Shown here: positions 1 through 10,654 of the stretch, in pieces | Layout: each line of letters begins with the position of its first letter | Position numbering within the stretch: the first letter of the stretch is position 1 | Assembly (NCBI GenBank): GCA_963682175.1 | Contig: OY821787.1 | Coordinates: 25,646,501-25,710,500, forward strand | Length of the DNA stretch: 64,000 nt | Direction of reading: 5' to 3' | Source of the DNA: Triglochin maritima | Lineage: Eukaryota; Streptophyta; Magnoliopsida; Alismatales; Juncaginaceae | Made by a program: the position numbers and the translations under genes | Notes under the pieces: model-generated | Told to the model about the DNA's origin: nothing | Database searches by the model: none | The model's input: only the letters and a program-made list of their open reading frames with translations

Positions 1-426
1 TATCAAAGATAAGAGTGAAAACCCATTAGATGGTTATGGAAATCATATAAAGCTCAAGGGATAAAGATAACACACACTTAATACACTACATGATTATATC
101 ACATATTTCTCCACCCCCCAAATGGGGATGGAACTACTCACTACTCATTACACTAACTATATTAGCAAAAGAAAGCATAATACTGAAATGAAAGTTAACT
201 AAGAAGGCAAGAAGCATTAAAGAAACATAAAAGGAAAGGAAAGACTAAACAAACATGCACAAATTAAAAGACAAGATTGAAAGAAACTAGAAAAATTATT
301 TTATTAACAAATGACTCACATTGAAGGTAGCATTCATCTCCACCTTGAGTTTTTGCTTCAAGGCTCACTCCTTAGTAGAGAGAATACCACCAAGAAATGG
401 GTAATTACAATGGAAGGTGAAGAGTT

Positions 427-435
427 CTATTTATA
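427..435 (-). promoter_or_regulatory. TATA box of the 3' LTR
   Basis: The minus strand reads TATAAATAG. The same site is at 6225-6233 in the 5' LTR. In both it lies 120 bp from the nearer dyad. Confidence 0.7.
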
Positions 436-555
436 AGCATGGAAAAAGCTAATCGGGGACAATCCCCCGATGTGGGACTAAACCAATACCAAAAATAGCC
501 TAAACAAACATTAATACAAGTCCAGGAGATATTTCGACGGATCCTGAGCAATATG

Positions 556-594
556 GACCGCCAATTAGCGGTCCAAGACCGCCAATTGGCGGTC
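556..594. promoter_or_regulatory. Paired 18-bp dyads in U3 (period 21)
   Basis: Two near-palindromes of the form GACCGCCAATTGGCGGTC start at 556 and 577, 21 bp apart. The first has one mismatch (TAGC). Each contains a CCAAT core. They lie upstream of the TATA box in the transcription sense. The binding protein is unknown. Confidence 0.75.
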
Positions 595-961
595 CAAAAT
601 CTTCGGATCGTGTTGGAATTTGTTGTGGGCTTTTCTTTCTGGTATTGTTGGTCTTTGATGCGGTTACTTGACTTTTGGAGCTCCGACCCGACTCGAATTG
701 GTAAAATACTCCCCATGATGGTGTGGAGTATTCTGTTTTGCTCTTAGGTCCTTCGGTCTTACGATCAGGTCCTTCTCCCTTGTATCTTAGTCCCCAGGTC
801 TCACAATTAAGTCCTTTTTCCTGCTTTTGGATCCTTTCACGGCTCTTCTCTTCAAACCTCTTTATTCCTGAAAACTAAACATATAACTCGTCACGTAGCA
901 TTGCTTAGGTATAATACAATGGATATAATATACAAATATGAGCATGAAATGATGTCAATCA

Positions 962-976
962 AATACCCCCACACCT
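962..976 (-). other. Polypurine tract of the Tat-like element
   Basis: The minus strand reads AGGTGTGGGGGTATT immediately before the LTR start TGATTG, the position expected for a plus-strand primer. Confidence 0.75.
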
Positions 977-2568
977 AAGTTTTTGCTAGTCCCGAGCAAA
1001 ACAAAGAAAGAGAAAAGCAAACGAGAAACAAGAAATCCTAACTCACTTTCGTAGGAATCACGGTTGCACTTAGCACGTGCAACAAGCTGTTAAACCTCTT
1101 TGTTGCCAAGGAGGAGGAGTGTTGTCTCCTGATGGTTTTCAGCGGATATACCCACAAAATCCGAACAAGATGCATTATTCAATCTAGACCTCGACTCGTT
1201 GGAAATATTTTGTCGATCAATGGACGCGGTAATCCTACGGGCCGACTCTATATAGGTAATCAGTCCACACCTAGCCTAATAAACCATTCGTGCAAGTTAA
1301 ATAAGGAATTAAGTAAAAGACATGGACAACCTCAAGATCCTCAAGTGATACAAAGTGTAAGGTCCATTAAGGTTCTTATTTGCATTACCATTTTTTTTTC
1401 TTTTTGTTTCTTTTCACACAATTTTTTATTTTTTTTATTAGTTGGAGCTTCATTCTCCCAGGGTCAGGTTTCGTGCATCATTGCCCATGAGGACTTACAC
1501 TATCACGTACACCTTTCCCCAAATCTCCACATAGGGCAATCCCTACCACCCGTGTAACGGGAGTTCGGTCGGCGTATCCCAAGTCAGATGACTCGAAAGC
1601 ACCAGGCACAAAGTCCCTTCAGACCTACTTTCCCGAGTGATAGGAGCCGTGCGAGAAGAGAGAATACCTACTCACTTATTTCTTATCTACACATGAACCA
1701 AAACCCCTACACTTAATGTCTCACAACAAGATTAAGAGGGTCCTTGACTACAACAAACTTCCTAAATTAACAAACACGAATTATTGACTCACTAGGTTCA
1801 AGGTGGACTTCTTTGAATGTTTGAGCACTGAAACCCTATGATTACTCACCCCCAAAGGAAAACTGGGATGCATCCTAACGACTCGATAAATCTTAAAGCC
1901 ACGTACTAGATATCCTAATGCATCAAGTTCAAGACAATTTTGGGAGCTTTCTTTTTACTTTGCCTCTCAACGGTTTTGCACATGCTAAACACACGCAAAA
2001 CCCACAAAACATTTTCTTTCGAAAACACATGAAGATTTTGAAAGAAATGTGAAAATTTTGAAGTACTAGGCAAGCAAAAGAAGACAAGTCACCCAAGGAT
2101 CATGGCAAGCAGATATATCGATATTAAATGCAACACACTATCATGACCCTAAAAATGCAAACAAAAGAAAACAAAATGAAAGGAAAAAGACTCAACTATG
2201 TACACACGTAAAACACCCCCCACACCTACTTCATGCATTGTCCTCAATGAATGCAAGCAAGATACTACATGGATTTATGCATGAAAAAGGAGAGATCTCA
2301 CCAACGTGAAATATAAAGGGAAGTGTATGGATATGTTGATGGACACAACCCAAATTCCCTCAAAACCTGTGAGATGCTAAAGAAAGGGTACAAATACGTG
2401 AAAGAAATGGAGCCCAAATACACAAGGGTTGGGGCTCACAATAATCGATGCTTACTGAAGGAGTCTTTTATTGAACTCTTTTTTTTCTTTTTTTTATATA
2501 ACTATGTACAAACATAAGTTCCCATCTTCATTTGTCAAAAGACATCAAATGGGAACCTCAAGAGTGGG
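977..2568 (-). other. Non-coding 3' part of the Tat-like interior
   Basis: No ORF is conserved here, and there is a T-rich run around 1390-1440. Part of it (about 1068-1160) recurs inverted at 9603-9711 and 16080-16130, which shows it belongs to the element family. Short ORFs across it are shadows. Confidence 0.6.
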
Positions 2569-4080
2569 TCAATGCAATTGGAAAGGGAACATGACACCAC
2601 GCGGGGCCAGAATACTCATGCGTGGGCCCCCTTCACAAAGAGCACCAGATGAAATGAGAGGTTCGTGAATTGGACGCAAAGGCGTCTCATTCAAAGGATC
2701 AAACTGAAAGAGCTTGAACCTCTCAAGAGTTTGGGAAATGAGGGGCAACGAAAGAAGAGTTTCTCCTGTTGCGCTGCTGAAGTTATGATCGTCAATCCAA
2801 ACTCTCCAACCAATAGGCTGGTGCGTCGGAACGAGGTCAAGAACCTCGTTAGGCATATCCGACACACCAGGCGAACAAACAGTGGGTCTCATACCCAAGG
2901 TATCCTCCAAGGAACTCCTAATACCCTCATGAGCAATGTAGTTGTTTGATGTTCCATCATTTCCAAGATGATCAGGAACAATAGTGAGAGGCAAACTCTC
3001 ATAAGGTCGTATGAGATTAAGGGTACTAGGGAGCTCTTGCTCCACCAAAGGTGAGTCCTTAGGAGGTACAACAATAAGATCATGTGGCTCAAGGGCCACG
3101 AGACAAAAAGGTAAGGCACAATCCTGTGCCGACTCATAATAGAACTGGTCCAAGCTATTCTCAATTTGAATCGAATCCTCCACTAAGTGATCGTGAATTG
3201 AAACCCCAAGTCCCTCAGACTGACTAGGAGTTTGACTTTGAAAGATTGTGCTTTGAATTTGTGGATGTGGTGGTGGTTCGATATCAAAAGATGAATCCTC
3301 ATGTTGACAAGAAAAGTTACCCTCCTCACGTTCATGGAATTGTTGTGTCATCTGGCTCACTTGCATTTCCATGGTTTGCAAGGAATTCAAGTTGGACTTC
3401 AGTAAGTTTTGTGTGGTTTCCATGAATGTTTGGAGAGTTTGTTTCAAGGAATCAGGTATGTGGTCAACGATGAGGTCCAAGTCAGAGCTTGGGAAATTTT
3501 GAGGTTGGGTGTTGATTGGCTGAGAATGAGTCCAATGATTTGGAGTGGGGTGTTGGTAGAATTCTGGGTATTCGGGAGGAGGATACTGTGGTGGAAATGA
3601 AGTATAAGAATTTGGATATGAATTGTCTCCCCATGAATCCATCACTCTTGGATTGTACGCGGATGCGTAATGGTCATAATGAGCATTTTGGGAAAATGTA
3701 TGCTCATACTCAGGCTCTGGGGGAACATAAGGACATTCCCCGAAATCATGACCACACAACCCACAATAGTGACACGGTACGGCTACTGGAGCCACCGGTG
3801 CACCCATGTCATCTACCACATGCATGAAAGAGGCCAAAGGTTCTTGTAATGTCTCAGTTTGATGACCAACATATGATCCGACGTAACTAGATGGTGGTCT
3901 AGCAGTCGGTGCCTCTCTCATGTTACCCCAATATGAAGATTGCTCAGTCACACAATGAAGATTATCCCAACCATACGGGGTGTTCGTCTGAGCCACCCCA
4001 GGTTGCATGGGTCCGGAGTACCAGGGAGAATCGTCCTGGTCCCAACAATGATATGGATGGTCGCCCATGTAACCATCCAT
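2569..4080 (-). CDS. gag-like protein with CCHC zinc knuckle
   Basis: A 503-residue uninterrupted ORF, the only long one in the element. Around residues 100-120 there is a CX2CX4HX4C knuckle (visible as CHYCGLCGHDFGEC), the nucleic-acid-binding motif of retrotransposon nucleocapsids. Further on (about 210-260) a heptad-like stretch with METTQNLLKSN and EMQVSQMTQQFHERE resembles the spacer found after the knuckle in Athila/Tat gag proteins. The N-terminal capsid half of a normal gag (retrotrans_gag) is missing: the ORF starts shortly before the knuckle and is rich in Tyr, Pro and His. The C-terminal half is acidic and I do not recognise it. If made, it would bind element RNA, with enzymes supplied by an autonomous partner. 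The first ATG of the frame was taken as the start. Confidence 0.75.
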   Translation of the reverse strand: MDGYMGDHPYHCWDQDDSPWYSGPMQPGVAQTNTPYGWDNLHCVTEQSSYWGNMREAPTARPPSSYVGSYVGHQTETLQEPLASFMHVVDDMGAPVAPVAVPCHYCGLCGHDFGECPYVPPEPEYEHTFSQNAHYDHYASAYNPRVMDSWGDNSYPNSYTSFPPQYPPPEYPEFYQHPTPNHWTHSQPINTQPQNFPSSDLDLIVDHIPDSLKQTLQTFMETTQNLLKSNLNSLQTMEMQVSQMTQQFHEREEGNFSCQHEDSSFDIEPPPHPQIQSTIFQSQTPSQSEGLGVSIHDHLVEDSIQIENSLDQFYYESAQDCALPFCLVALEPHDLIVVPPKDSPLVEQELPSTLNLIRPYESLPLTIVPDHLGNDGTSNNYIAHEGIRSSLEDTLGMRPTVCSPGVSDMPNEVLDLVPTHQPIGWRVWIDDHNFSSATGETLLSLPLISQTLERFKLFQFDPLNETPLRPIHEPLISSGALCEGGPRMSILAPRGVMFPFQLH

Positions 4081-5180
4081 CTCAATAGAGAACTCTCGAG
4101 TCGATCACTCTCACCACCACGAGGCCAAGCTCGCAAAAAGTGCTCGACTCGACCCTAAAACGCTACTAGAGAGTGTAAAGGGGAGGAGACTAAAACGTAG
4201 AAGTAGGTGAGAAGAAGATGACTCAGAGTAGAAGGGAAGAATCCCTAAAACTAGCGTGGGTAGAGGGATCAGGTAGAAGCCTAACTAGCAAGCACGGCTC
4301 AAACAATGTAAGGCAATGGGTCCTTAGGCTAGACGACGCCTAACTTCGAGGTCACTAGCCTCGACACGTCTCACCTCCCTACAACGAGGACCACAATGCC
4401 CATCAAGTGATACCAGATCCGGAGATCTAGTACCTCCTACTATCGACAAGGTAGGCAACGCCGATCAGGTCATGACGGTCTCAACTAGATTACTCTCCTA
4501 GTGCGCCCGCAATCCTAGGGCCAATGTCTACTTGCTTTTAGTTAAGACTTTATTAAGAGTGGTTTTTGGGGCCAAGGAAAGGGTGATGAAATCCCCCACC
4601 TTATCTTTTATGGGACAGCCCCTCCTTAGTAGCGATTTGATCCTAGATCTAGCAATCAATCGCTCCAATCAAACGCTCTCTCACTCTTGTCCTACTAACT
4701 AATGCATGGGCATACGAGATTCGTGAATGAGTGTAGGAAATGCGTACCTTACGCCAGCACTCAACAACTGAAATTAAAGCTAAAAGAAAAGACAACTATA
4801 TGCTCAAGTCAATACATGATGCGTGACCTAAACAAATAAGAACGTCTAGTCTTTTGCTTTGGATTTTAGGGCCAAGCTGATTAATGGGGGAGTGATTAAT
4901 GATCTGGGAGCAAACCAGAAGTCAAAGCATGCAAAATAGGGCTCCCAGATAACACAAATTACAAAACTAACTACCAGAAAAAATTTGAAAGTAGGAAGCC
5001 CTCACCAGGCCGCCAATTGGCGGTCTCCAACCGCTGATTGGCGGTCCTTTTAGGTCTTCTGTTCCTCAAATTTGTCCAGCAGCCTCCCCTTTATCTAGTA
5101 GTTCCCTGAAACTATGAAAAACTGGAAACAAAAAATTAAAAACCCCTCGAATCGTCCAAACCAACTTCTGGACAGAGCAC
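4081..5180 (-). other. Leader between primer site and gag
   Basis: About 1.1 kb without ORFs. The part at about 4400-4750 recurs, inverted and diverged, inside the CACTA element at 50700-51340. A dyad pair sits close to the primer site. Confidence 0.6.
5008..5046. promoter_or_regulatory. Paired dyads in the leader (period 21)
   Basis: GGCCGCCAATTGGCGGTC at 5008 and AACCGCTGATTGGCGGTC at 5029 repeat the U3 arrangement, but here they lie downstream of the 5' LTR in the transcribed leader. Confidence 0.6.
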
Positions 5181-5203
5181 CTCTCCGGCAACGACGCCAA
5201 AAA
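5181..5203 (-). other. Primer-binding site, Tat type
   Basis: The minus strand carries TGGCGTCGTTGCCGGAGAG a few bases after the 5' LTR end. GGCGCCGTTGCCGGGGA-like sites are typical of Tat/Ogre and Athila elements. The tRNA was not checked by alignment. Confidence 0.75.
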
Positions 5204-5209
5204 CTTGAT

Positions 5210-6760
5210 TGATCGTTTTATATTTAACCGCAAGTGCACGGCCACGTTGAAGCGGTGGCAAATACGGGTCATCCACTGGGAGGTGTGTCGACACTTGGTT
5301 TGTGCGAAGGCGAGAGGTAAAGAAAGGGAAGAAAGGTTGGTTACACTAAACTACACTAAGGTGCAAATGGAAATGGAAGAAAAGCAAGAAAACTAAACCC
5401 CAAAGGAGGTAGAGAAATAATGTGAACATAAAGAAGTGTGTGTGTGTTCATTAAGCTCCTCACAACATGTAGTGCATGAAATCATAAAACTACATCCAAC
5501 TTTGCCTCCACATGAATTAAGATAAGACTACATTATTAAAACATACAAGACAATAATTGGAATGAAGCTACATGAACTCAAGTATAAAGACTATACCCTA
5601 CTATGCCTCCACATGAATTAAGATTTCACTACATCATTAAAACATACAAGACATTAGCTAAGGTAAAGGCAACAAGAGCACATACACTACAAATTGTGTT
5701 TCCAATATTAACTTCATCCATATCCTAACCTTATCATTCCCCATAAAATAGGTCCACTAATCAAAGCATAAGCTAAGCTTCATTCAAGAGCATTAGCATA
5801 TCAAAGATAAGAGTGAAAACCCATTAGATGGTTATGGAAATCATATAAAGCTCAAGGGATAAAGATAACACACACTTAATACACTACATGATTATATCAC
5901 ATATTTCTCCACCCCCCAAATGGGGATGGAACTACTCACTACTCATTACACTAACTATATTAGCAAAAGAAAGCATAATACTGAAATGAAAGTTAACTAA
6001 GAAGGCAAGAAGCATTAAAGAAACATAAAAGGAAAGGAAAGACTAAACAAACATGCACAAATTAAAAGACAAGATTGAAAGAAACTAGAAGAATTATTTT
6101 ATTAACAAATGACTCACATTGAAGGTAGCATTCATCTCCACCTTGAGTTTTTGCTTCAAGGCTCACTCCTTAGTAGAGAGAATACCACCAAGAAATGGGT
6201 AATTACAATGGAAGGTGAAGAGTTCTATTTATAAGCATGGAAAAAGCTAATCGGGGACAATCCCCCGATGTGGGACTAAACCAATACGAAAAATAGCCTA
6301 AACGAACATTAATACAAGTCCAGGAGAAATTTCGACGGATCCTGAGCAATATGGACCGCCAATTAGCGGTCCAAGACCGCCAATTGGCGGTCCAAAATCT
6401 TCAGATCGTGTTGGAATTTGTTGTGGGCTTTTCTTTCTGGTATTGTTGGTCTTTGATGCGGTTACTTGACTTGTTGGAGCTCCGACCCGACTCGAATTGG
6501 TAAAATACTCCCCATGATGGTGTGGAGTATTCTGTTTTGCTCTTAGGTCCTTCGGTCTTACGATCAGGTCCTTCTCCCTTGCATCTTAGTCCCCAGGTCT
6601 CACAATTAAGTCCTTTTTCCTACTTTTGGATCCTTTCATGGCTCTTCTCTTCAAACCTCTTTATTCCTGAAAACTAAACATAAAACTCGTCACGTAGCAT
6701 TGCTTAGGTGTAATATAATGGATATAAGATACAAATATGAGCATGAAATGATGTCAATCA
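5210..6760 (-). repeat. 5' LTR of the Tat-like element
   Basis: 1551 bp. On the minus strand it runs from TGATTGACATC to AAAACGATCA, with TG...CA ends. TATA at 6225-6233; dyads at 6354 and 6375. A region around 5221-5270 (CCGCAAGTGCACGG and neighbours) is shared with every related LTR in the window. Confidence 0.88.
6354..6392. promoter_or_regulatory. Paired 18-bp dyads in U3 of the 5' LTR
   Basis: The same pair as at 556-594, starting at 6354 and 6375, 120 bp from the TATA box. Confidence 0.75.
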
Positions 6761-7103
6761 ATCTCCTTAGTCGATGATCTCGCGCACACTCGTGACATTA
6801 ATTTTTTTAACGATCTATGCTTGGGCGTGGGCAACCCATTTCATCGCATGGGGGAATACCCAATGCTCACATCTACTCCAATGTGCACATTGTAGCCAGG
6901 TGGGTGTGAAGGATTGTGTTGGGACAAGAGCGGAGCTCCACATTCTTCACACCTAGTTTGTTCGACATTCTGGTGAACGCCAAGGTTAAAGAAATATATT
7001 GTTTGCCTACCATGGTGACCAAACTTTGTGGAATATTGGACATCCCATGATTTGAGTGCTTGTTGCGGCGCCAAGGCATCGACCACAAGGTTCCGAAAAT
7101 GAC
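6761..7103. other. Unassigned 343 bp between two inverted LTRs
   Basis: It lies between the outer end of the minus LTR and the start of a plus LTR fragment, so it is target DNA for both. A 101-codon minus ORF (6841-7146) runs across it and has a CxxC pair, but I recognise no family and call no gene. Confidence 0.4.
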
Positions 7104-7430
7104 TGATTGACATCATTTCATGCTTACATTTGTATCTTATATCCATTATCTTTCACCTAAACAATGCTACGTAACGAGTTTTATATTTAATTTCAGAAAT
7201 AAATAGGTTTGAAGAGAAGAGACATAAAAGGACCTAAAAGCAGGAAAAAAGGACTGAGTTGAGAGACTCGAGGACTAAGATGCAAGATCGAAGGACCTGA
7301 ATGTAAGATCGAAGGACCAATGAGCAAACAAGACCTCCACACCATCATGGGGAGTATTTTGGCAATTCTATTTGGGTCGGAGCTCCAGCAAGCTAAGTAG
7401 ATGCATCAAAGACAAACAAAGCCATCCAGA
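7104..7430 (+). repeat. Truncated Tat-like LTR (first part only)
   Basis: It starts TGATTGACATCATTTC and follows the LTR consensus for about 327 bp, then stops where copia-type interior begins. It is head-to-head with the 5210-6760 LTR. Confidence 0.75.
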
Positions 7431-8101
7431 AAAGCATTTCTTTGTGAATAAAAGTTCTTCAAGTGTTTGGGCACCTAGGACCAAAATGGCTTGGGTACCA
7501 AAGATTAATGTCAAAGGACCCAAAGTTGTTTGGGTACCAAAATGTTCACTTGTAGGTACTTAGAGAAAGGAGAATCGATAGCGATCGGCTCAAGTAACAA
7601 AAGATCGATTCCAAGCTTCAAGGAAATCATTTGGATCAAATTTATAAAGCCCTCGTCGCTATCGAAAGGAGATTGGAACCAATACAATATCGAGGATCAA
7701 AAGTTGGCTAATATTTTCAATCCTCTCAATCGTGTCTATTTTAACATTTGGTTCTAATCTAGGGATATTGCATGCTTAATTGATATCATACATCATTGCT
7801 TTTAGGCCTTATTGATAGGGGGAGCATATAATGTTATATCATCTAATTAAGGGGGAGAATTATGAAATCTTATACCTTTACATCATATGCTTGTATTGTT
7901 TGCATTTGATTGATGTCAAAGGGGGAGAATGATAAGGATTAAGCTTCAATTTACTCATACTATGCACATTGTTAGGGGGAGCATCTTATACATGAATAGT
8001 TTACATATATGAATGGGGAGCAATCATATAGAATATGGGAGAACTTAAATTGAAACTCAAGCATTAAGATATAGATTTGCCATCATAAAAAAAGAGGAGA
8101 T

Positions 8102-9602
8102 TGTTGGCTTTTTGGCCTTAATCTATATTAATTTTGATGATTAATTAAACTAATCTTAATCAATCAACCTAATCAATCGAAGTGAGCAAACATGATTACA
8201 TGCATTGCATATATATATTTGTATACTTGAAATCATCTTAATAGGTTGATCAAGACAATCAAGGAGATGAGCATTTGGACAAGGACATCAAGACTCAAGA
8301 CTTGTAATCAAAGCTTTGGACCAAGACATGTAACTTTATATTTATTGAGTCCATAAGGTTTTATGTAAACTTGAGCACTAGGATTCTGTCCCGTCATTTC
8401 TCGGTAAACCGAACTTATTTCGGTTAACCGAAATCTACCCAGTTTGGTCCACCGAACACCTATCGGATAGCCGAATACTTCCCAACAGTGAAACTTAGGT
8501 GTTCTCTGGAATTGCCCCAACGGAAGACCGAAACACCTTCGGTCGACCGAATAGCCCTAGATCAGTTTTGGACTTTGCTCCAACGGTCGCATTCAAATCA
8601 AGACCCTAGAGCCAAATTAACTTGACCCACTTCGGACGACCGTACACACTTCGGTCTACCGAATTCTTATTGGCTTTAGGAGCCCAACGGCTATTTAACT
8701 TAACCGTTATCGATAAAACAATTTCCCACACATTGTCAGCGGAATACCCGCGCTACTTCGGTCTACCGAAGTATACACGGTCAACCGAACTTGAGTAGAT
8801 CAGAGCCCAATCAATTCTAATGTCCACCTTGGAACGGTGAACCGAATTTAATTAGGGCTAAATAGATAAAAGCTATTGGAGGTTGGTGAACGGTGATCCG
8901 ATACATAATCGGTCCCAAGTTCATAGTTCAGACCAATGTTTCGAACTACCGTGTGGATAACGGTCGACCGAATCTGTCTCGATTTCTGGCCGAACTTAAG
9001 TCACATCTTGCTTTCTCATTGGTCCATTCACCACCAACTCCCAAACGGCTATATAAGCTTGAAGGCTTATAAATAGGACCTGATTTGGTTGCTTTGGATC
9101 TCTTGAATACTTCCTATCTATCCAATACTCAAAGCCAAATCCTCTCCATCTTCAAGCTCTCAATCCACAACACTCAAGCCTAAACTTCACCACTTGTATA
9201 TCCAATTCAATATCATATCCAAGTGTGCTCAAGTATAGAGTGTTAGTTAGAGTGTGATTCAACTTCCACATCAAAGAATCAAAGAGTTTTAAAAGCTTCA
9301 AGGAAGCTCCCTCTCGGGTTGTGAGAGGAGACACGAGCGAGGCGAGGATTGTTCGCGAGGCTCGGTGTTGTAAATGGCGTTGATCTCGGCCCGGAATGGA
9401 GATTGGTTAGTGGAACCGTAAGCGAGGCTCGGGGGATCGAGCGAGGCTTGCGAGAAGGACTAGGACCCGGGTGTGGGTGCCGAACCTCTCTAAACTCCGG
9501 TGTCGACGATTTTGTGGTTTGCATTGTCTCTTCCCTTAATCCTTCGCTTAGCATTTTAATTCCACATTTTTTGTAGCAATTAGAGGGCCATAGGTCCTAA
9601 CA
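8102..9602 (+). repeat. 3' LTR of copia-type element C
   Basis: 1501 bp, from TGTTGGCTTTTTGGCC to GGTCCTAACA, preceded by AAAAGAGGAGAT. It has dyad pairs in U3, TATAAATAG at 9068-9076, and a GC-rich R/U5 (about 9300-9500) related to the same part of elements A and B. Confidence 0.88.
8402..8970. promoter_or_regulatory. Array of paired CGGTNNACCG dyads (element C)
   Basis: Pairs, by start of each dyad: 8402/8421, 8445/8464, 8521/8540, 8633/8652, 8759/8778 and 8942/8961. Every pair has period 19. Some arms have decayed by one or two bases. The last dyad ends 97 bp before the TATA box. Confidence 0.8.
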
Positions 9603-9711
9603 GAATAATGCATCTATGTGCGGATTTTTTGGTTGTATCCGCTGAAAACCCTCAGGAGACAACACTCCTCCTCCTTGGCGACAAGGGGGTTTAACGGCTT
9701 GTTGCACATGT
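9603..9711 (+). repeat. Interior fragment of a plus-strand Tat-like element
   Basis: It matches the reverse complement of about 1080-1170 (hairpin-like GGAGACAACACTCCTCC region). The same element resumes at 16080 after the inserted LTR. Confidence 0.7.
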
Positions 9712-10654
9712 TGTTGAACGTTTTATATTAAACCGCAAGTGCACGACCACGTTGAAGCGGTGGCAAATACGGGTCGTCCTCAGGGAGGTGAGCAGCCTCT
9801 CGTTTGCAAGAAATCAAGTGGCAAAAATAGGGAAGAGAGTTTGATTATCCTACTCTACGCTACACTACACTACGAAGTACGAAATGCGAACGAAAGCAAT
9901 AAACGATGAACTACCAAACTAAACTAAGAACTAAATAAGTGCTGGAAATCAGAAATAGAAAGCCCCTAAGGGGTGGAGTGAGTGCACACATGCAAAGAGG
10001 TGGGTGTTGAACACATTCTTTAAGCACAAATAAAGGTAGTGTTTTCATGCATAGGAGGTGTCTAAATGTTATGGCAAAACCTATCAATCCATTCACTAAC
10101 CTAGTTGATTAACATTTACATACACAAGTTGGTTTATTTCAGAACCTAAACAAGAATAAGAGGTGTCTAATCATTTTGGCAAAACTCATCAAGTTATAAG
10201 TTCTATCCTAAACAAGCAAACATACATTCATGTTTTATCAACACATTATAAATAAAGCATTCATTCCATTCTCATTTGCATGTATGAGCATCTACTCCAC
10301 CCCCCAAAGGGGATGAAACTACTCACTTCACATTAGACTAATGATTAAACTAATCAAGGAAAGCATATTAACTAAGCTACTAAAACTAATGAAATGAAAT
10401 TAAACAAAGTAAAACAAGCAACATGAAACAATCAACATAATAAAGAAACTTTTATTAAAATGACTCACAATTCAAGTAGCATCCTCCTACTTTAGTGTGT
10501 GCTTCAAGGCCTCACCTCTAGTAGGAAGAATAATCACTCAAAATGTGAAGTTTTTACAATAGAAGGTGAAGACTTCTATTTATAGCCAAAGGAAAAGGCA
10601 ATCTGGGACAATCCCCCAATGTGGGACTAAAAAAATACCAGAAATAGAATAAAC

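Larger units (their letters stand above)
1..961 (-). repeat. 3' LTR (partial) of the Tat-like element
   Basis: It matches 5798-6760 nearly base for base. On the minus strand it starts TGATTGACATCATTTC directly after the purine tract. About 590 bp of its far end lies beyond position 1. It contains the TATA box and the paired dyads listed separately. Confidence 0.9.
1..6760 (-). mobile_element. Ty3/Tat-like gag-only LTR retrotransposon, 3' end cut by window
   Basis: Two direct copies of one LTR (1-961 and 5210-6760) flank a 4.25-kb interior. The order on the minus strand is 5' LTR, a primer-binding site of the GGCGYCGTTGCCGG type, a roughly 1.1-kb leader, one gag-like ORF, a long 3' untranslated part, a purine tract and the 3' LTR. 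I see no protease, reverse transcriptase, RNase H or integrase, so it is a non-autonomous derivative. The LTRs differ at roughly a dozen places over the shared 960 bp, so insertion is fairly recent. The outer flank of the 3' LTR is off the window, so the target duplication cannot be tested. Assignment to the Tat/Ogre side of Ty3 rests on the primer-site sequence and on the gag motif, which is family knowledge. Confidence 0.85.
7431..9602 (+). mobile_element. 5'-truncated copia-type element C (gag tail plus 3' LTR)
   Basis: The first 130 bp encode a gag C-terminus ending WVPKCSLVGT, parallel to elements A and B. A 540-bp AT-rich tail with repeated GGGGGAG runs follows, then a purine tract and an LTR (8102-9602, TG...CA). 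The 5' LTR and most of gag are absent. The bases after the LTR are GAATA, but no left copy exists to confirm a duplication. The loss probably came from a deletion that also removed most of the neighbouring Tat LTR. Confidence 0.8.

Noticed and set aside
1132..1557. 141-codon plus ORF
   Set aside because: It lies in the non-coding 3' part of the Tat-like element, antisense, with a T-rich run; no similarity to any protein I know.
6841..7146. 101-codon minus ORF with CxxC
   Set aside because: No second zinc-binding half or known family; the frame runs into an LTR.
8402..8970. Reading CGGTTGACCG as WRKY W-boxes
   Set aside because: Only some centres create TTGAC; the conserved feature is the CGGT/ACCG arms and the spacing, not the W-box.
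9279..9576. ORFs in both directions over 9279-9576 (and their copies in A and B LTRs)
   Set aside because: They are produced by the GC-rich R/U5 part of LTRs; they contain no domain and lie in non-coding LTR.
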